Assembly: GCA_037176705.1 (NCBI GenBank)
Contig: CM073885.1
Location: 87,266,001-87,330,000 of the forward strand
Origin: Molossus alvarezi
Taxonomy: Eukaryota; Chordata; Mammalia; Chiroptera; Molossidae
Direction of reading: 5' to 3'
DNA length: 64,000 nucleotides
A program made the translations under genes and the position numbers. Of this stretch, positions 23,626 through 34,479 are shown piece after piece. The notes beneath the pieces are model-generated. The model was not told the DNA's origin, did not search any database, and saw only the letters and a program-made list of their open reading frames with translations. Positions within the stretch are counted from its first letter, which is position 1. Each line of letters starts with the position of its first letter.

Positions 23626-23840
23626 AAAAATTTTTCCCCTTTATTGATTTTAGAGAGAGAGGAAGTAAAATGGAGAGAGAGAGAGAAACATTGATGAGAG
23701 AGAACATCGATTGGCTGCCTCCAGCATGCCCCCCACTGGGGATTGGGCCCACAACCTGGGCATGTGTCCTGGCCGGGAATTGAACTGGCGACCTCTTGGT
23801 GCATGGATCAATGCTCAACCACTGAGCCACACCGGCCGAC
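23626..23840 (-). mobile_element. VES-type SINE, type A
   Basis: Antisense copy with 'ttattgattttagagagaga', 'ccccccactggggattgggc' and head end 'caaccactgagccacaccgg'. The flanking duplication is not clear. Confidence 0.93.
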
Positions 23841-24189
23841 TGAACATTAGTTTTTAAAAGCTATGCCTACATTGAATAAAACCTCCACGGCTCCTATTGG
23901 TAAGGCTACTTCAGAGAAAAGACTGACTTCAGGCTGGTGACTTAGAATTGGGTGTCACTCTAGTCTGCAAGTGAAGATCCTGTCTACAGCTGCTATCATA
24001 CTATTCATTACTTCTAGTTCACGATATTTCAGTGCTACCTATAAATGAAGTTCGAGCATATGTGGCTCTAGCTCAGCTGCTACTTGCTAACAAAAGTAAC
24101 ATAACATGCCCTAAAAAGTAGAGCAGTTGCCTTTAAATGTACAGAGAGCCTCTGCAGCTGCCCGCCTTACAGCTCCCTGCATGCAGTGC

Positions 24190-24352
24190 TAGGCACTTAC
24201 ACACATTATATCATTAATCCTTACTGCAACATTTTGACATTCGCTGCTTCCGATCTGAAGACAAGGTTAAATAATTCAGAGTCACAGAAGCAGGATTTGA
24301 ACCCAGTCTTTCTAACCTCAAAGATGGCATTCCTCTTGTGATGCTATCTGGT
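24190..24352 (+). mobile_element. MIR SINE relic
   Basis: Words in order: 'cacttacacacattatatcattaatcctta', 'gaagacaaggttaaataattcagagtcac', 'gcaggatttgaacccagtctttctaacctcaaa'. Typical MIR layout. Confidence 0.8.
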
Positions 24353-24817
24353 CTCCAAATAGTCTTAGACCTAAGACTAAATGCAGAGGGAACTGTACAT
24401 TGAAGGCATTTTTAACCATTTTCTTCATAATAGGAGTTTTAGAATATAATTACTGATTAAATGAATCTACTGATATGGTACTCAGAAAACACCTCATTCC
24501 TATAACTTCATGGTCCAGGTTTTGTTTGTTTGTTTGCTTTTTGTTGTTTTGTTTCGCTTTTGCCTCATTTTAGCATAGCAATTTTCTGACACTGAAAGTT
24601 TCTTAGAATGTAGTTTATACTAACTATATACCCCACAGCCCGATGGCATTGAACAAACAAACATTAAAAAACCCTTTCCTGTCAAAAGTGTGGTAAATAC
24701 CAATATTCCCTACATTTACATATGCAATGCAGGCAAGTAAAATCAGAGACATGGAGTACCTATGTAATAAAGTAATTGCTTTAAAAATATGTGTGATAAT
24801 TGCATATCAGCTGAATA

Positions 24818-24846
24818 ATTCATTACTGAAATTATTCGTAATGAAT
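24818..24846. promoter_or_regulatory. Palindromic homeodomain-like site
   Basis: Two perfect 9-bp arms, ATTCATTAC (24818-24826) and GTAATGAAT (24838-24846), are separated by 11 bp. The arms contain CATTA/TAATG words typical of homeodomain and POU binding. The surroundings are AT-rich and repeat-free. Binding is inferred only. Confidence 0.35.
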
Positions 24847-25104
24847 GTTAATTTCATACGATTATCTCATGTGTGGGAATATGCTGATGTACAGTGATTT
24901 ACAGTAAACTTTAAGGATGAACATTTTATTTTTAGACAATTGCGTGTTCATTAAATATGAAAAAATGATGACAAAACAGGCTTCAGTGAAGCATTCAATT
25001 TGCAACGATAGAGTTTCAATCACAAATGGCTTTTAGGTTATATTAGCTATAGCCTATAAATCATATATAAATATGTGTGTACTAGTGACATCATGCAGAG
25101 CTGT

Positions 25105-25117
25105 CCAGCAGAGGGCT
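25105..25117 (+). promoter_or_regulatory. CTCF-like core motif
   Basis: CCAGCAGAGGGCT matches the CTCF core pattern CCASYAGRKGGC at its first 12 positions. It lies in repeat-free, AT-rich DNA. Whether it is bound depends on flanking positions and methylation. Confidence 0.4.
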
Positions 25118-25814
25118 CCTTTGAAACAGAACGTGAAAAATGAGGCTGCTCTTCACACTGGAGTCAACACAGTACTTTTAATGAACTGTATTAAGGCTTA
25201 GCAAAGGTTTATGCCAAAACAGCCAATGGCTTACGATCTATTTTCCTAGAGATTGTAATGTCATGTAACCATAAGTGAATGAGTGAGATATTTTTGTGAT
25301 ATTTGTCCTATGAAACTATAAAATGATTAAGATCATAGATTCCTTAATGAAATGCAAGCAAAACCAACTAACAAGAGCCCACAAGCTATATAAATAGCTG
25401 TACATTTCATTTCACTGATATATAGCAACACAAATCAAATGTATAGAAATATTTTTAAGGTGAACCAATTTCTTTCCCCACAGGAATGTATTGATTAAAA
25501 GAAAACATTGTACAAACTTTCCTCTTTTATTAGAAACTGTAATTGTCATTGAAAAATTGTCCCCTTCCCCATAATTGGGGCAGGTGGAGGGGAGATGGGG
25601 CTTCTGTAGATTTTTTTTCTTTATAAATTATTAAGTTGAACTTAAATAAGACAAATACTTTTCTTTTTATATAGTGATTCTTATTTCTCAATCTTTCAAA
25701 AATTAACTTTATATAGTCTTAAAAATTAAATGTGATAAATTATATAATTTTTTTTTATGTTCAAATGTGATGGGTTTATTTTATTCTATTCACATTATTC
25801 ATGAGTAAGTGATT

Positions 25815-26124
25815 TTAAAAAATGCTATGGTGATCTGCCTGGTCAATATTTTCCACATGGACATTTTTTAAAGAGAAAAGGCTAGCAGCAACTCTAAGAC
25901 TTGTATTTTTTTCATTGGAATAACGATTAGGCGGCGAGAGAGGACCTATAGGGATGACTATACGCTTAACCTGGGAGTTGCAGCCAGTTTCTGAGGTATC
26001 ATAAAGATTCACCAAAATAGACTCTTCATTCAGCTCACTTGAAAGTTTGCATTTAATTTTAATAAATGGATATATCACTGACACTTGTTGAGAAAAGGTG
26101 AACTTTAGATCCCCAAAGAAGATA
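25815..26124 (-). CDS. Candidate terminal coding exon, protein unknown
   Basis: On the minus strand an acceptor-like string (pyrimidine-rich DNA ending TGTCAG) precedes 26124. From there a frame stays open for about 102 codons to TAA at 25815-25817, and AATAAA-type signals follow about 30-40 bases on (25780-25785 and 25775-25780). The peptide has a balanced, protein-like composition (for example FGDLKFTFSQQ, IKIKCKLSSELNEES, VNLYDTSETGC) and the segment keeps several CpGs in AT-rich DNA. I do not recognise the family. An open frame this long can arise by chance in 64 kb, so the call is weak. Confidence 0.2.
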
Positions 26125-26386
26125 CTGACATTTATAAAACAAAGGCAAGCGATAAATCTTTAAAATAACGATCTAAATTCCTTCACAACCACGGCAGTGA
26201 GCTCTGTCCTGTGTCATCCAGGCTCAGATACCCGGTTCGGGATCCAGGACGCGCACCGCCTCCAGCTGGCAGCAACTCCAATATTCAAATCTCCGAACTA
26301 CAACAACAAAAATTGAATGGCCCTGAAACAAAAGCTAATATATACATTTTTAATGTTTAAATAATTCTTATAAGAAACAACCTATA

Positions 26387-26627
26387 GCCCTGGCCGGTTT
26401 GGCTCAGCAGTTGGAGCGTCAGCCTGCGGTCCAGAGAGACCCGGGTTCGGTTCCCGCTAAGGGCACGTACCTCAGTTGCAGTTTGTCCCCGGCCCTGGTT
26501 GGGTCGTGCGGGTGGCAACCAGTCAATGTTTCTCTCTCTCTTCCTCCCTCTCTCCCTCCTGCTCTATCTGAAGATAAATGCAAAAATGTCCTTGAGCGAG
26601 AATTAAAAAAAAAAAAAAGGAAAAAGA
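26387..26627 (+). mobile_element. VES-type SINE, type B (young)
   Basis: Full length, with head 'tttggctcagcagttggagc', B-box-like 'gggttcggttcccg' and 3' end 'gaagataaatgcaaaaatgt'. A perfect 15-bp duplication (aagaaacaacctata) at 26372-26386 and 26628-26642 marks a recent insertion. Confidence 0.97.
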
Positions 26628-26642
26628 AAGAAACAACCTATA

Positions 26643-27678
26643 TAGATATATGAGATTTTTTTTGTTTGTGTTGGTCAAATTAGCGCCAGGCACTCTGGTG
26701 GCATTCAGGGGCACTGGAGACCCCAAACAGTTACCATCCATGTTTCACCAGCGCCACGTTACTGCGAGAAGCTGAAACGCCAGATGTGGCCGAACGTCTA
26801 CGGTCAAGTTGACGTATTTGTTGTCGCGAACATGGGAAAGTAATCAAACGCTGCATCATCTCAGAAAGTGGAACCGCTCTAATGGAATCCGGGCAAACAA
26901 TCATATTATAATTTTGCATGTGCACTTTAAACGCTGTTATTCTCCCTCTTTTGATCTTTCCCCTGTTTGTAAAGGGAGCTTTCATCTTCGGAGACGTGTG
27001 CGGGGAGGTGCTTTGGAGCCTGCGTCCTTCCGTGTTTCTGATGCCGACAGCCAGCCTGACTTTGGCAAATGACACAAACTAGACGGGACCCAGACAGCTA
27101 CATCTGCCGGCCTAACCCCTCGCCTTGCCCGGGCAGTCAGGAGCCCCTGCCGGGCTGTTTTGTTTGCACACACGCACGGATAAAGGCCACCGCTCTTCTC
27201 ATTAAACAAGAAGGCAGGTGGGAAAATTAATAATTTAATTTGCAAGGAGAAGATGGATGTGGGAATCAGATGTAAGTCTACCCCCTTCCCTGAACGCTCA
27301 CCTTAGCATCCGAGGAAATCTCATGCCAATTCTGCCGCCCGACGCGTGTCTCTGGAAAAATATCCGAGTGTCAGCAAATCAGCGCTTTCTACCCGCTGAG
27401 CTGGGAAGGGCTGTCCTGTGGCAATGCAGTCCCCCCGCAGTGGGCGTGTGGTGGCAGCGGAAGAGGACTGTTGGAATCAGGCCACCACAGGGCTCGGCTA
27501 GGGCCTCGCATGCCCGAAAGCATCTGAACACAGGGACAAGGACCCCAAGACACAAGGAGTGTTCTGTGTGAGCACCAGCAAAACCACAGACAAGTGGAAG
27601 CTACCAGTTTGTTATCTAACCCTAAAAAATACTTTCCTCTTTTCTCTCAAAGGAAAAAGGAAGGAAGGAGGGGAAAAA
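26643..27678. other. Unique, CpG-retaining block, no gene recognised
   Basis: From about 26680 to 27500 CpGs are scattered more densely than in neighbouring DNA and no repeat is visible. The piece 26895-26990 is AT-rich with short motif-like words (for example 'cccttttgatctttcccc'-like text) and could be conserved noncoding DNA. Open frames on both strands (26731-27075, 26982-27245, 27257-27571) overlap one another and show no domain. Confidence 0.45.
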
Positions 27679-27688
27679 CAGAGGCAAG

Positions 27689-27948
27689 CCTTGGCTGGTT
27701 TGGCTCAGCGGTTAGAGCGTCGGCCCGCGAACCAGAGAGACCCGGGTTCGGTTCCCGCTAAGGGCATGTACCTGGGTTGCAGTTTGTCTCCGACCCAGGT
27801 TGGGGTTGTGTGGGTGGCGACCACTCGATGTGTCTCTCTCACATCGATGTTTCTCTCTCTCTCTTTTCCTCCCTCTCTCCCTCCCACTCTATCTAAAGAC
27901 AAATGCAAAAAAAAATGTGCTCAGGTGAGGATACAAAACTAACACAAG
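27689..27948 (+). mobile_element. VES-type SINE, type B
   Basis: Head 'tttggctcagcggttagagc' and a full body ending 'tgctcaggtgaggata'. A perfect 10-bp duplication (cagaggcaag) at 27679-27688 and 27949-27958, with partial extension. Confidence 0.95.
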
Positions 27949-28308
27949 CAGAGGCAAGAACTGGGTTCTGGGTTTCGTCCGACACCACTGGGTTCTGACC
28001 CAGCGCTGCTCCGCCAGCACGAAGAGCAATGACAAGCACCCCTTAGTTTATGATCTTGATTAAGCCTCATTTCCTTGAAAAATGTACATGTGGAGTTTTC
28101 AGGATACCCGCCCAGATTATGCTGCAATTTTCTGAAACAACAGCTCCAGAAATGACATGGGAAACACCCCCTATTTCTAAATGACAAAGGGCTCACACTC
28201 TGTCTTTCTACCGACCGACCATGAGCCATTGCTCTGCAGAGAATCCCCAGCTTCATCTGCCCCAGACTCTTGGTTCAGCCTGGAAGGGCATCTGCATCAA
28301 GGGAAAAA

Positions 28309-28529
28309 AAATCATTTTTAAAATTTTTTTCTTTATTTATTTTAGAGAGAGTAAGGGAGAAGGAGAGAGAGTTAGAAACATCGATAAGAGAGAACATTGA
28401 TTGGCCGCCTCCTACATGCCCCCCACTGGGGATCTGGCACAAAACCTGGGCATGTGCCCTGACCAGGAATCGAACCAGTGACCTCTTGGTGCATGGGTTG
28501 ACACTCAACCACTGAGCCACACCAGCAGG
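28309..28529 (-). mobile_element. VES-type SINE, type A
   Basis: Antisense copy with 'ccccccactggggatctggc' and head end 'caaccactgagccacaccag'. Flanked by 28291-28308 (tctgcatcaagggaaaaa) and 28530-28546 (tctgcaccagggaaaaa), which match apart from one substitution and one missing base. Confidence 0.95.
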
Positions 28530-28546
28530 TCTGCACCAGGGAAAAA

Positions 28547-30012
28547 TTTTTAACTGCAAGTTTCTTCATATAAACATGGAGAAAAAAAATAATTTACAAG
28601 AGCAAATTCCTTGAAGTAGAGGATAGACAGGTGGCACAAATCATCAGTAGCACTAACAAATTTGCAAAATGTGTCTTTTTAGTTCCATTTACCTAAGTTC
28701 ATTCTTTTGAATTCCTCACCGCTTATGCTCATAGGCAGAGGTCGGACGGCATCATAAATAAGGAGCTACTGGGAACATTTTCACAACTTCCCTTCAAATT
28801 AGTATACTGTCCTTCTGGGATAAAGATTACATCACTGAGCCACGGTCAAAAGGAAACACCCTTTAAATGGCTTTTTAATCAATGGTGAGAGCTCCGTGTA
28901 CACTGTCTCCTGCTTTAATCAAAAGCAGTCACTGGGAGCTTGATGCCTAAGGACAGGGTTCATGATGCCCAATTGGATAAAACTATTCTGCCCATAGACA
29001 ACTGGATCCCTGGGCTTGGTATCAATAGTACAAGTCCCTAACCAGCTGAACTAAACTTGATGAAGATCAAAGAGATGGCATAAGGCTAAACAAAACAACA
29101 ACCTGAATATGGAGTCAGAAAATGTGGGTTTTGACTATCCCCCAAGCAGCGATTTTACCTTGGGAAAAAGAGTTAGCTGACCAGTGCCTAGGAACATCGT
29201 TGTGTACTTACGGATGCTGGTCCACTGATGCATGCTTACCAAAAGGTGACACCCTTTTATGTCTACCTACTTATTTCCATCTTTCCTCTATAAATACAAA
29301 TGCCATTTTTGTTCTCTTCTAAATAATATCCTTAAGAATATTTACAAAAAATTTCATATTCCTCTCCACCCCCACCCCCAGCTGAAACATCCATAGTATC
29401 CCTCAATATTTATCAAAGAACACGATTTCCAAGCTCCTCTCTATGTTGGTTTCCTTTCTCCAAATAGCATCTGCTTTTACTGGTATCCCTATACGAGTAT
29501 AGAGAAATCAACCTATGAAACTGACAGTGCTGTTTTGTAGAGTTGGGGCTTCCTATGTGGGAGCTGATTGACCTTCATAAAAATACTGAAGACACCGATA
29601 TAGTCTGGAAAAGAAGACTGGCCATCTTGTATGGGTCAATGACAATCACAATGCTCAGGGAACTGAGAGAAAAGCCATTTCCTCATATTGAGAGCATGGT
29701 TTGAAGTCTACCACTGATCTAAGGACTGGCCTACTGTTCTATGGGACTCTTGTAAATACCCACCTAAAATGTAAGTATCATTTTCTTGAAAGAACATTTC
29801 CTAATTAACTAGATTAAACAAGTTGCTGGAGGAAGTGGTATTTTCATGTGTTAATCTACCATAAACAGTAATGCTTAACATTAACAACCTTGTAATTTAC
29901 AATACTTTAAATTTAGCACCACCAAAAATATTTATATATATTTAGCTAAATATTTCTATACATTTATAAGCAAATTAACATGCAGATTTTAAGGAGTAAT
30001 TATAATTGATAA
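28547..30012. other. Unique sequence, no gene recognised
   Basis: AT-rich with no clear repeats. A faint MIR-like string ('ggagtcagaaaatgtgggttt') lies at 29110-29130. No exon seen. Confidence 0.5.
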
Positions 30013-30198
30013 TAGCACAAAGTGTTTATTAAGTAGTTACTATGTGCCAGGCACTGTGCACACTAAGTAGTTTGCATGTAATACTTCACTCAATTTTAAT
30101 AATCCTATGAGATAAATGACATCATCATCATTATTGTTGTTGTTGTTGTTTTACCAATAGACACTAGAATATAGAAAAGTTAAAAACTGTGTCCATGG
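30013..30198 (+). mobile_element. MIR SINE, 5' part (split by a later insertion)
   Basis: Clear MIR words: 'tagttactatgtgccaggca', 'gcatgtaatacttcactcaatttta', 'aatcctatgagata', and a (TTG)n run at about 30130-30150. The element resumes after the SINE insertion, at 30580. Confidence 0.9.
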
Positions 30199-30568
30199 AC
30201 TTCTGTAATACTTTCAACAACAAAGATACATTTATGCAGGAGGCAGCCATCTCTCTCATTGATATTTCCATCTCTCTCTCCCTCTCCTTTTCTCTCTCTC
30301 TAAACAATGAAGAAGAAAAAAATTGAAAAAAATAAAAAGATCAATTTAGCCCAGCTGGTGCGGCTCAGTGGCTTCAGTGACATCCCACGGACTGAGAGGT
30401 CCCGGTTCAACTCCCAGTCAGCAGGTTATTGGCCTGATCCCCAGTGCAGGGGCAGGAGGCAGCCAATCGATATGTCTTCCATATTGATGTTTCTATCTCT
30501 TTCTCCCTTCCTCTCTCTCTAAAAACATAAATAAAAACATTAAAATAAAAGATAAATTAAAAAAAGAA
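30199..30568 (+). mobile_element. Composite insertion: unknown leader, SINE body, second VES SINE
   Basis: The insert interrupts a MIR and is bounded by a perfect 11-bp duplication (tgtgtccatgg) at 30188-30198 and 30569-30579. It starts with about 34 bases of non-SINE sequence (30199-30232). A headless type A body follows (about 30233-30345, from 'tgcaggaggcagcc' through the TC-rich part to an A-rich tail). Last comes a complete but diverged type A SINE (about 30349-30566, head 'gtgcggctcagtggcttcag'). Confidence 0.85.
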
Positions 30569-30579
30569 TGTGTCCATGG

Positions 30580-30665
30580 TCACACAACTACAAGTGGTAG
30601 ATAGAGTACGAGAACTCAACCGAAGTCTCTGTAGCTTAAATATCCATACACTTTATCAATTCATG
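30580..30665 (+). mobile_element. MIR SINE, 3' part
   Basis: Continues the MIR broken at 30198: 'tcacacaactacaagtggtag', a degenerate 'gaactcaacc', then '...atccatacactttatca'. Together the two parts form one ordered MIR. Confidence 0.85.
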
Positions 30666-31096
30666 CTGCTTCCTCTCCAGAGCCCTGTAGTAAGGGCCCT
30701 CTTGTCATGGAGTAAACAGCCTCTCTGGAAGGCTTCGGGAAGACTCTAAGTTATCATGTATGGAGTTGAGTCCACAGGTTCTCCATTTTATCACTCAATG
30801 AAATGTAACTGTGACCCATCAACTAGCGCTAAAATAAAATACCCACATTGTCACTACAAGGGGTGCTTATGCCTGTGGATGTATAATCATTCACAGTAAT
30901 ATGCAGGTAGGCCCAAATCATATCAGTGAAAAATCAGTTCAACTAATAATAAACTTGAAATAATCACAGTTGTTATAATAGTAGTAAGTAAATAGCTGTA
31001 TTGTGCATTGTTTCAATTTCCTGTGGTGGTCTCCACCACCGACATAACTAACAGGAAATACGACCCATTTTGTTAACAGACACCAGAAGTTACAGT
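30666..31096. other. Unique sequence, nothing recognised
   Basis: No repeat, exon or motif of note was seen. Confidence 0.5.
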
Positions 31097-31200
31097 AGAA
31101 TGTTAAGTGCCTATATGTGCCAAGCCCTGTCCTGACCACTGGGAACACAGCAGTGAACACATCAGCAAAATCCTTGTCCTTGTCGAACTCACATTCCAAC
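31097..31200 (-). mobile_element. LINE L2 3'-end relic (antisense)
   Basis: 'gttaagtgcctatatgtgcca', 'agccctgtcctgaccactggg', 'aacacagcagtgaacacatcagcaaaatcctt' and 'cgaactcacattcc' are the reverse complement of the L2 3' end. Confidence 0.85.
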
Positions 31201-31366
31201 AATTCTGTGGACCTGTAAAGTCCTTAGAAAGTTCCACAGGAATAGTCTCATTATACTCTCCTCACATTGTGAATGTCTAGAGGCTGGTGGCTGACTTTCC
31301 CTCAGTCACAATCATGGAGAGAGCAATGCTCCTGAACTAGAAGGTGTGGGAAATGCAGATGCACGT

Positions 31367-31397
<31 letters not shown>

Positions 31398-32479
31398 GTT
31401 GACAAGGCATGTTCCAAAACATGGCAACGCCTTCCTAGTTGTGGAAGTTACTTTATGATGCTTGTAGCAGGAAACGTGTGTGCCTAATTATTTCCCATCC
31501 ACATGACCATAATTGCTTGCAGGACAACCCAGGGAGGAGTATGTCAGGTGCCAGTCAGAGACAGGCTCAAGGTTCAGCGTGGCCATAGCTGGGACGTACC
31601 ATGACGACGCCACTACAGATAAGGAAAAACACCATCTTCCCAAACAATGACTCTTCTTTACCTCTTAGGAGATTGTTTTCATAAAAAATAAAATGTTAAA
31701 TATCTTTCACGTTATCAAGTGCATTAGGAAATTACAACTATGTCTCTGCGAGGCAAAGAAAATGATAAATCCAGCTGGATAAAGAGCCATCTTCCACCTT
31801 ATACTGTACATATGATTTACTCAGATCTGTGCAAGGCCCATAAAATCATGCCTGCAAAAAGTGTTATCCATCAATAAAGAAAAATAGAACAGGTCAAAAG
31901 GCAGTCAAGGTAAGCCAAATTAAAGCCTCTGGCTTATTTTCCTGCATAATGTCCTCCAACTGAGTGATAAGGAAAATCTGCTGTAAGTCTCTACAAATGT
32001 GACTCAAACAAGACTCAAACTCCCATAATAAAGAGATAGGAGGACATAATACAAATAAGACTTTATTTTCATTAATTAAGAATGTGGAAACAGTGTGCCC
32101 TCTTCTTTGGAATGATTTTGACCAAATGTAGGAAGAGGAAGACAGCACCGTAACTTCCGGTGCATGGACCAACCACCCCCTGGGCCCCAGCTTCACTCAC
32201 CCTCCTCTTCAGCATGAGCTGCCTGATTCATCACTGCAACCTCTCTCTTAACAACATCCTAAATATCCTTGCCCATGACCTTCTGCCACATCCTTCTGGC
32301 AAAACCACAGCTCTAGAGGAGTCAAACTACCTTTGAGCTCCCTATATCCTCTGCTGTGTATCGCTCAGCGAGGCGGATGGTCTCACTCTGAACAGAGTTA
32401 CCAACCTCAAGTAGATTTACAACCCTATACACATTCCAGTAGGTTCCTGGTTGTAAGTTCTCTCTCTCCACAAGTATTT
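31201..32479. other. Unique sequence with a (CA)n tract
   Basis: The (CA)n run lies at about 31368-31395. The rest shows no recognised element. A 100-codon open frame on the minus strand (31894-32196) has no known domain. Confidence 0.5.
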
Positions 32480-32760
32480 TAAACCATGCTTCTTTCTCAG
32501 CACCTCCCCCTCTCTCAGCAGATGACTTGACCTCTTTTCCCAGAGACCAAGATTAGGGAACCGCTAACCTTCCTACTCCCAGCCCACTGCTTCCGCATTC
32601 ACCCAGTTCTTCCAGCCGTCTTCTTAACACAGGGGTTGGAGCCTCTCAGGAAAGGCCATTTCTTCCCCCAAGATAATGAATCTTCTCCACTTTCATGTTC
32701 TTCCTCGATTATCCCCTATTACCTTCATCCTCTTCTTACTGGCTCATTCCTCTGAATGTT
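32480..32760 (+). mobile_element. LINE L2 relic, 5'-most visible segment
   Basis: Pyrimidine-rich text ending 'cttcttactggctcattcct' recalls the L2 reverse transcriptase gene upstream of the part seen at 33.5 kb. Continuity is interrupted by about 700 bp that contains a MER5A. Confidence 0.5.
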
Positions 32761-32890
32761 GAATGTCAAGGATGGCAGACACTTTTCTTTAACTACGAGC
32801 AGCCGTGCTCCATTCTTCCTAAGAAGGCAATAAGCTCAGAGAACAGGAGGTCTCTCCTTAGCATCAGAAGATGACCTGGTTCGCCTAAAT

Positions 32891-33079
32891 TAATGGTTCT
32901 CAAACTTGCAAATGCATCAGATTTGCTTAGAAGGATTGTTGGAAGCAGATTTCCAGGCCTCGCCCCAGAGTTTCCTCAGTCGCGATGACAGATGGAGTCC
33001 AAGAATTTACCTTTCTCTAATCACTTTCTGTGAGACGGTGATGCTACTGGTCCGGAGACCATCCTTTGAGAACCACCTG
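32891..33079 (+). mobile_element. MER5A hAT element
   Basis: Starts 'taatggttctcaaacttgca' (a decayed CAGTGGTTCTCAAAC) and ends '...tttgagaaccacctg'. It contains 'cagagtttcctcagtc' and 'tgatgctactggtccggaga'. An 8-bp duplication typical of hAT elements is visible at 7/8: 32883-32890 (gcctaaat) and 33080-33087 (gtctaaat). Confidence 0.92.
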
Positions 33080-33087
33080 GTCTAAAT

Positions 33088-33499
33088 CATGCTTGATAAC
33101 CACATTCTTCCTTACTAATGGCTCATTCAGAAGGGGCATATAATTCAGTGCTAGCCAAAAAGATATAAATAGAAGTCTGGTGGAGTGGAGGGGTCGAGAA
33201 AAGTCTTGGAAAGAATTGTGTTTACTTCTAGAAAGAAAACAAGAACCATACTTCTTGTTTCTGCTTTGAATGAGGTAATACGGAACTGAAAACGCCTATT
33301 AGTGTTCATTAAGTGTCTAACATAGGGACACAAAGCCAAGAGAGAGGCAGAATGGAAACTCAGTGAGAACCTGGCTTGAGGACATTGAATCTTCCCCGGC
33401 CCATGAATCTCCAGTCTTTTTATTATGTGAGATAAATGACGAAGTCACCATTAATTACATATTCCGTTAATTGCAATCAAATACAACTATTTCACCTCC
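33088..33499. other. Unique sequence between L2 parts
   Basis: No clear element. It may be highly decayed LINE sequence or older DNA flanking the MER5A. Confidence 0.4.
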
Positions 33500-34232
33500 T
33501 GGACATCTAAACATATCTTTTCCTCTCCATACCCTCCTCTAGGTAGAACCTATCTTTCTCTTCCATTTAAATACAGTACAAACTTCTTAAACGACAAGTG
33601 CGCTCTCTCTTCTTATCTCTTATTGGCTCTTCCGCCCATTCCAATCAATATATCGTCCATACTTTTAACTCCACCAAACATGTTCTCACCAGGATCTCAC
33701 CATAACCCTCTGATTGCAATAGATCTTTTTCAGGCCTAATCCTGCTGGACTTTTCCACAGCATTTGAAACAGTTTTATTTTTTTTCTCTTGGCTTCCATG
33801 CTACTGACATTCTCTCCTGGTTTTCTTCCTGGACTCTGTTCCTTTTCCCTACTCGACCCTTCAGTACGACCCTTCAGTACAGAGGCCACATTTTTTCTCT
33901 TTGTGTGTGCCGGCCCTTACTCTCACCCATGCTCTGAGCTGCTTCAGTTACATGTGCAGCAGATGGTACTTGTATCTCTGAACCAGTCCTCCCTGTGAGT
34001 TCCAGGCCCTGTGTTCAAATCCTTCCCTTTCCAAGTGATGCCTCCGACACCTCAAACTCGACACAGCCCAAACTAAAGTCACTATTCCTGCCCACCTATT
34101 TCTCAGACCTCTTCTTCCTCCCACAGTCCCTGTCTTGGGGACGGACTAGCATCGTCTTACTTAGCTAACTGAGAAACTGGGCATCCTCCATGGATCCTTC
34201 TTCTTTGTCCCCTTGTTTCCAATCCGTCACCT
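33500..34232 (+). mobile_element. LINE L2 relic with reverse transcriptase remnant
   Basis: At 33742-33774 the plus strand still translates as LLDFSTAFETV, a decayed form of the LINE reverse transcriptase motif LLDLSAAFDTVDH. It is followed by 'ctcttggcttccatgctactgacattctc', also L2-like. Further on, 'cctcaaactcgacacagccc' matches the 'cctcaaactcaacatgtcc' region. The frame is broken throughout. A 13-bp unit (cgacccttcagta) is duplicated at 33854-33879. Confidence 0.75.
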
Positions 34233-34245
34233 ATTCTATTTGTTA

Positions 34246-34466
34246 TTTTTTAAAATATATTTTATGTATTGATTTTAGAGAAAGAGGACGGGAAAGAGAG
34301 AGACAGAAACATTGACAAGAGAGAACATCAATCGGCCGCCTCCTGCATCCCCCCCACTGGGGATCGGGCTCACAACCTAGGCATGTGCCCTGACCAGGAA
34401 TCGAACCAGTGACCTCTTGGTGCATGGGTCAATCCTCAACCAGTGAGCTACACCAGCCGGGCTCTA
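34246..34466 (-). mobile_element. VES-type SINE, type A, inside the L2 relic
   Basis: Antisense copy with 'cccccccactggggatcggg' and head end 'caaccagtgagctacaccag'. Duplication at 12/13: 34233-34245 (attctatttgtta) and 34467-34479 (attctatttctta). It entered the L2 long after the LINE died. Confidence 0.94.
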
Positions 34467-34479
34467 ATTCTATTTCTTA

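Larger units (their letters stand above)
24353..26371. other. AT-rich unique sequence with regulatory-like motifs
   Basis: No mobile elements recognised over about 2 kb, which is unusual for this window. It includes the homeobox-type palindrome (24818-24846), a CTCF-like core (25105-25117) and, on the minus strand, the exon candidate at 25815-26124. Confidence 0.5.
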
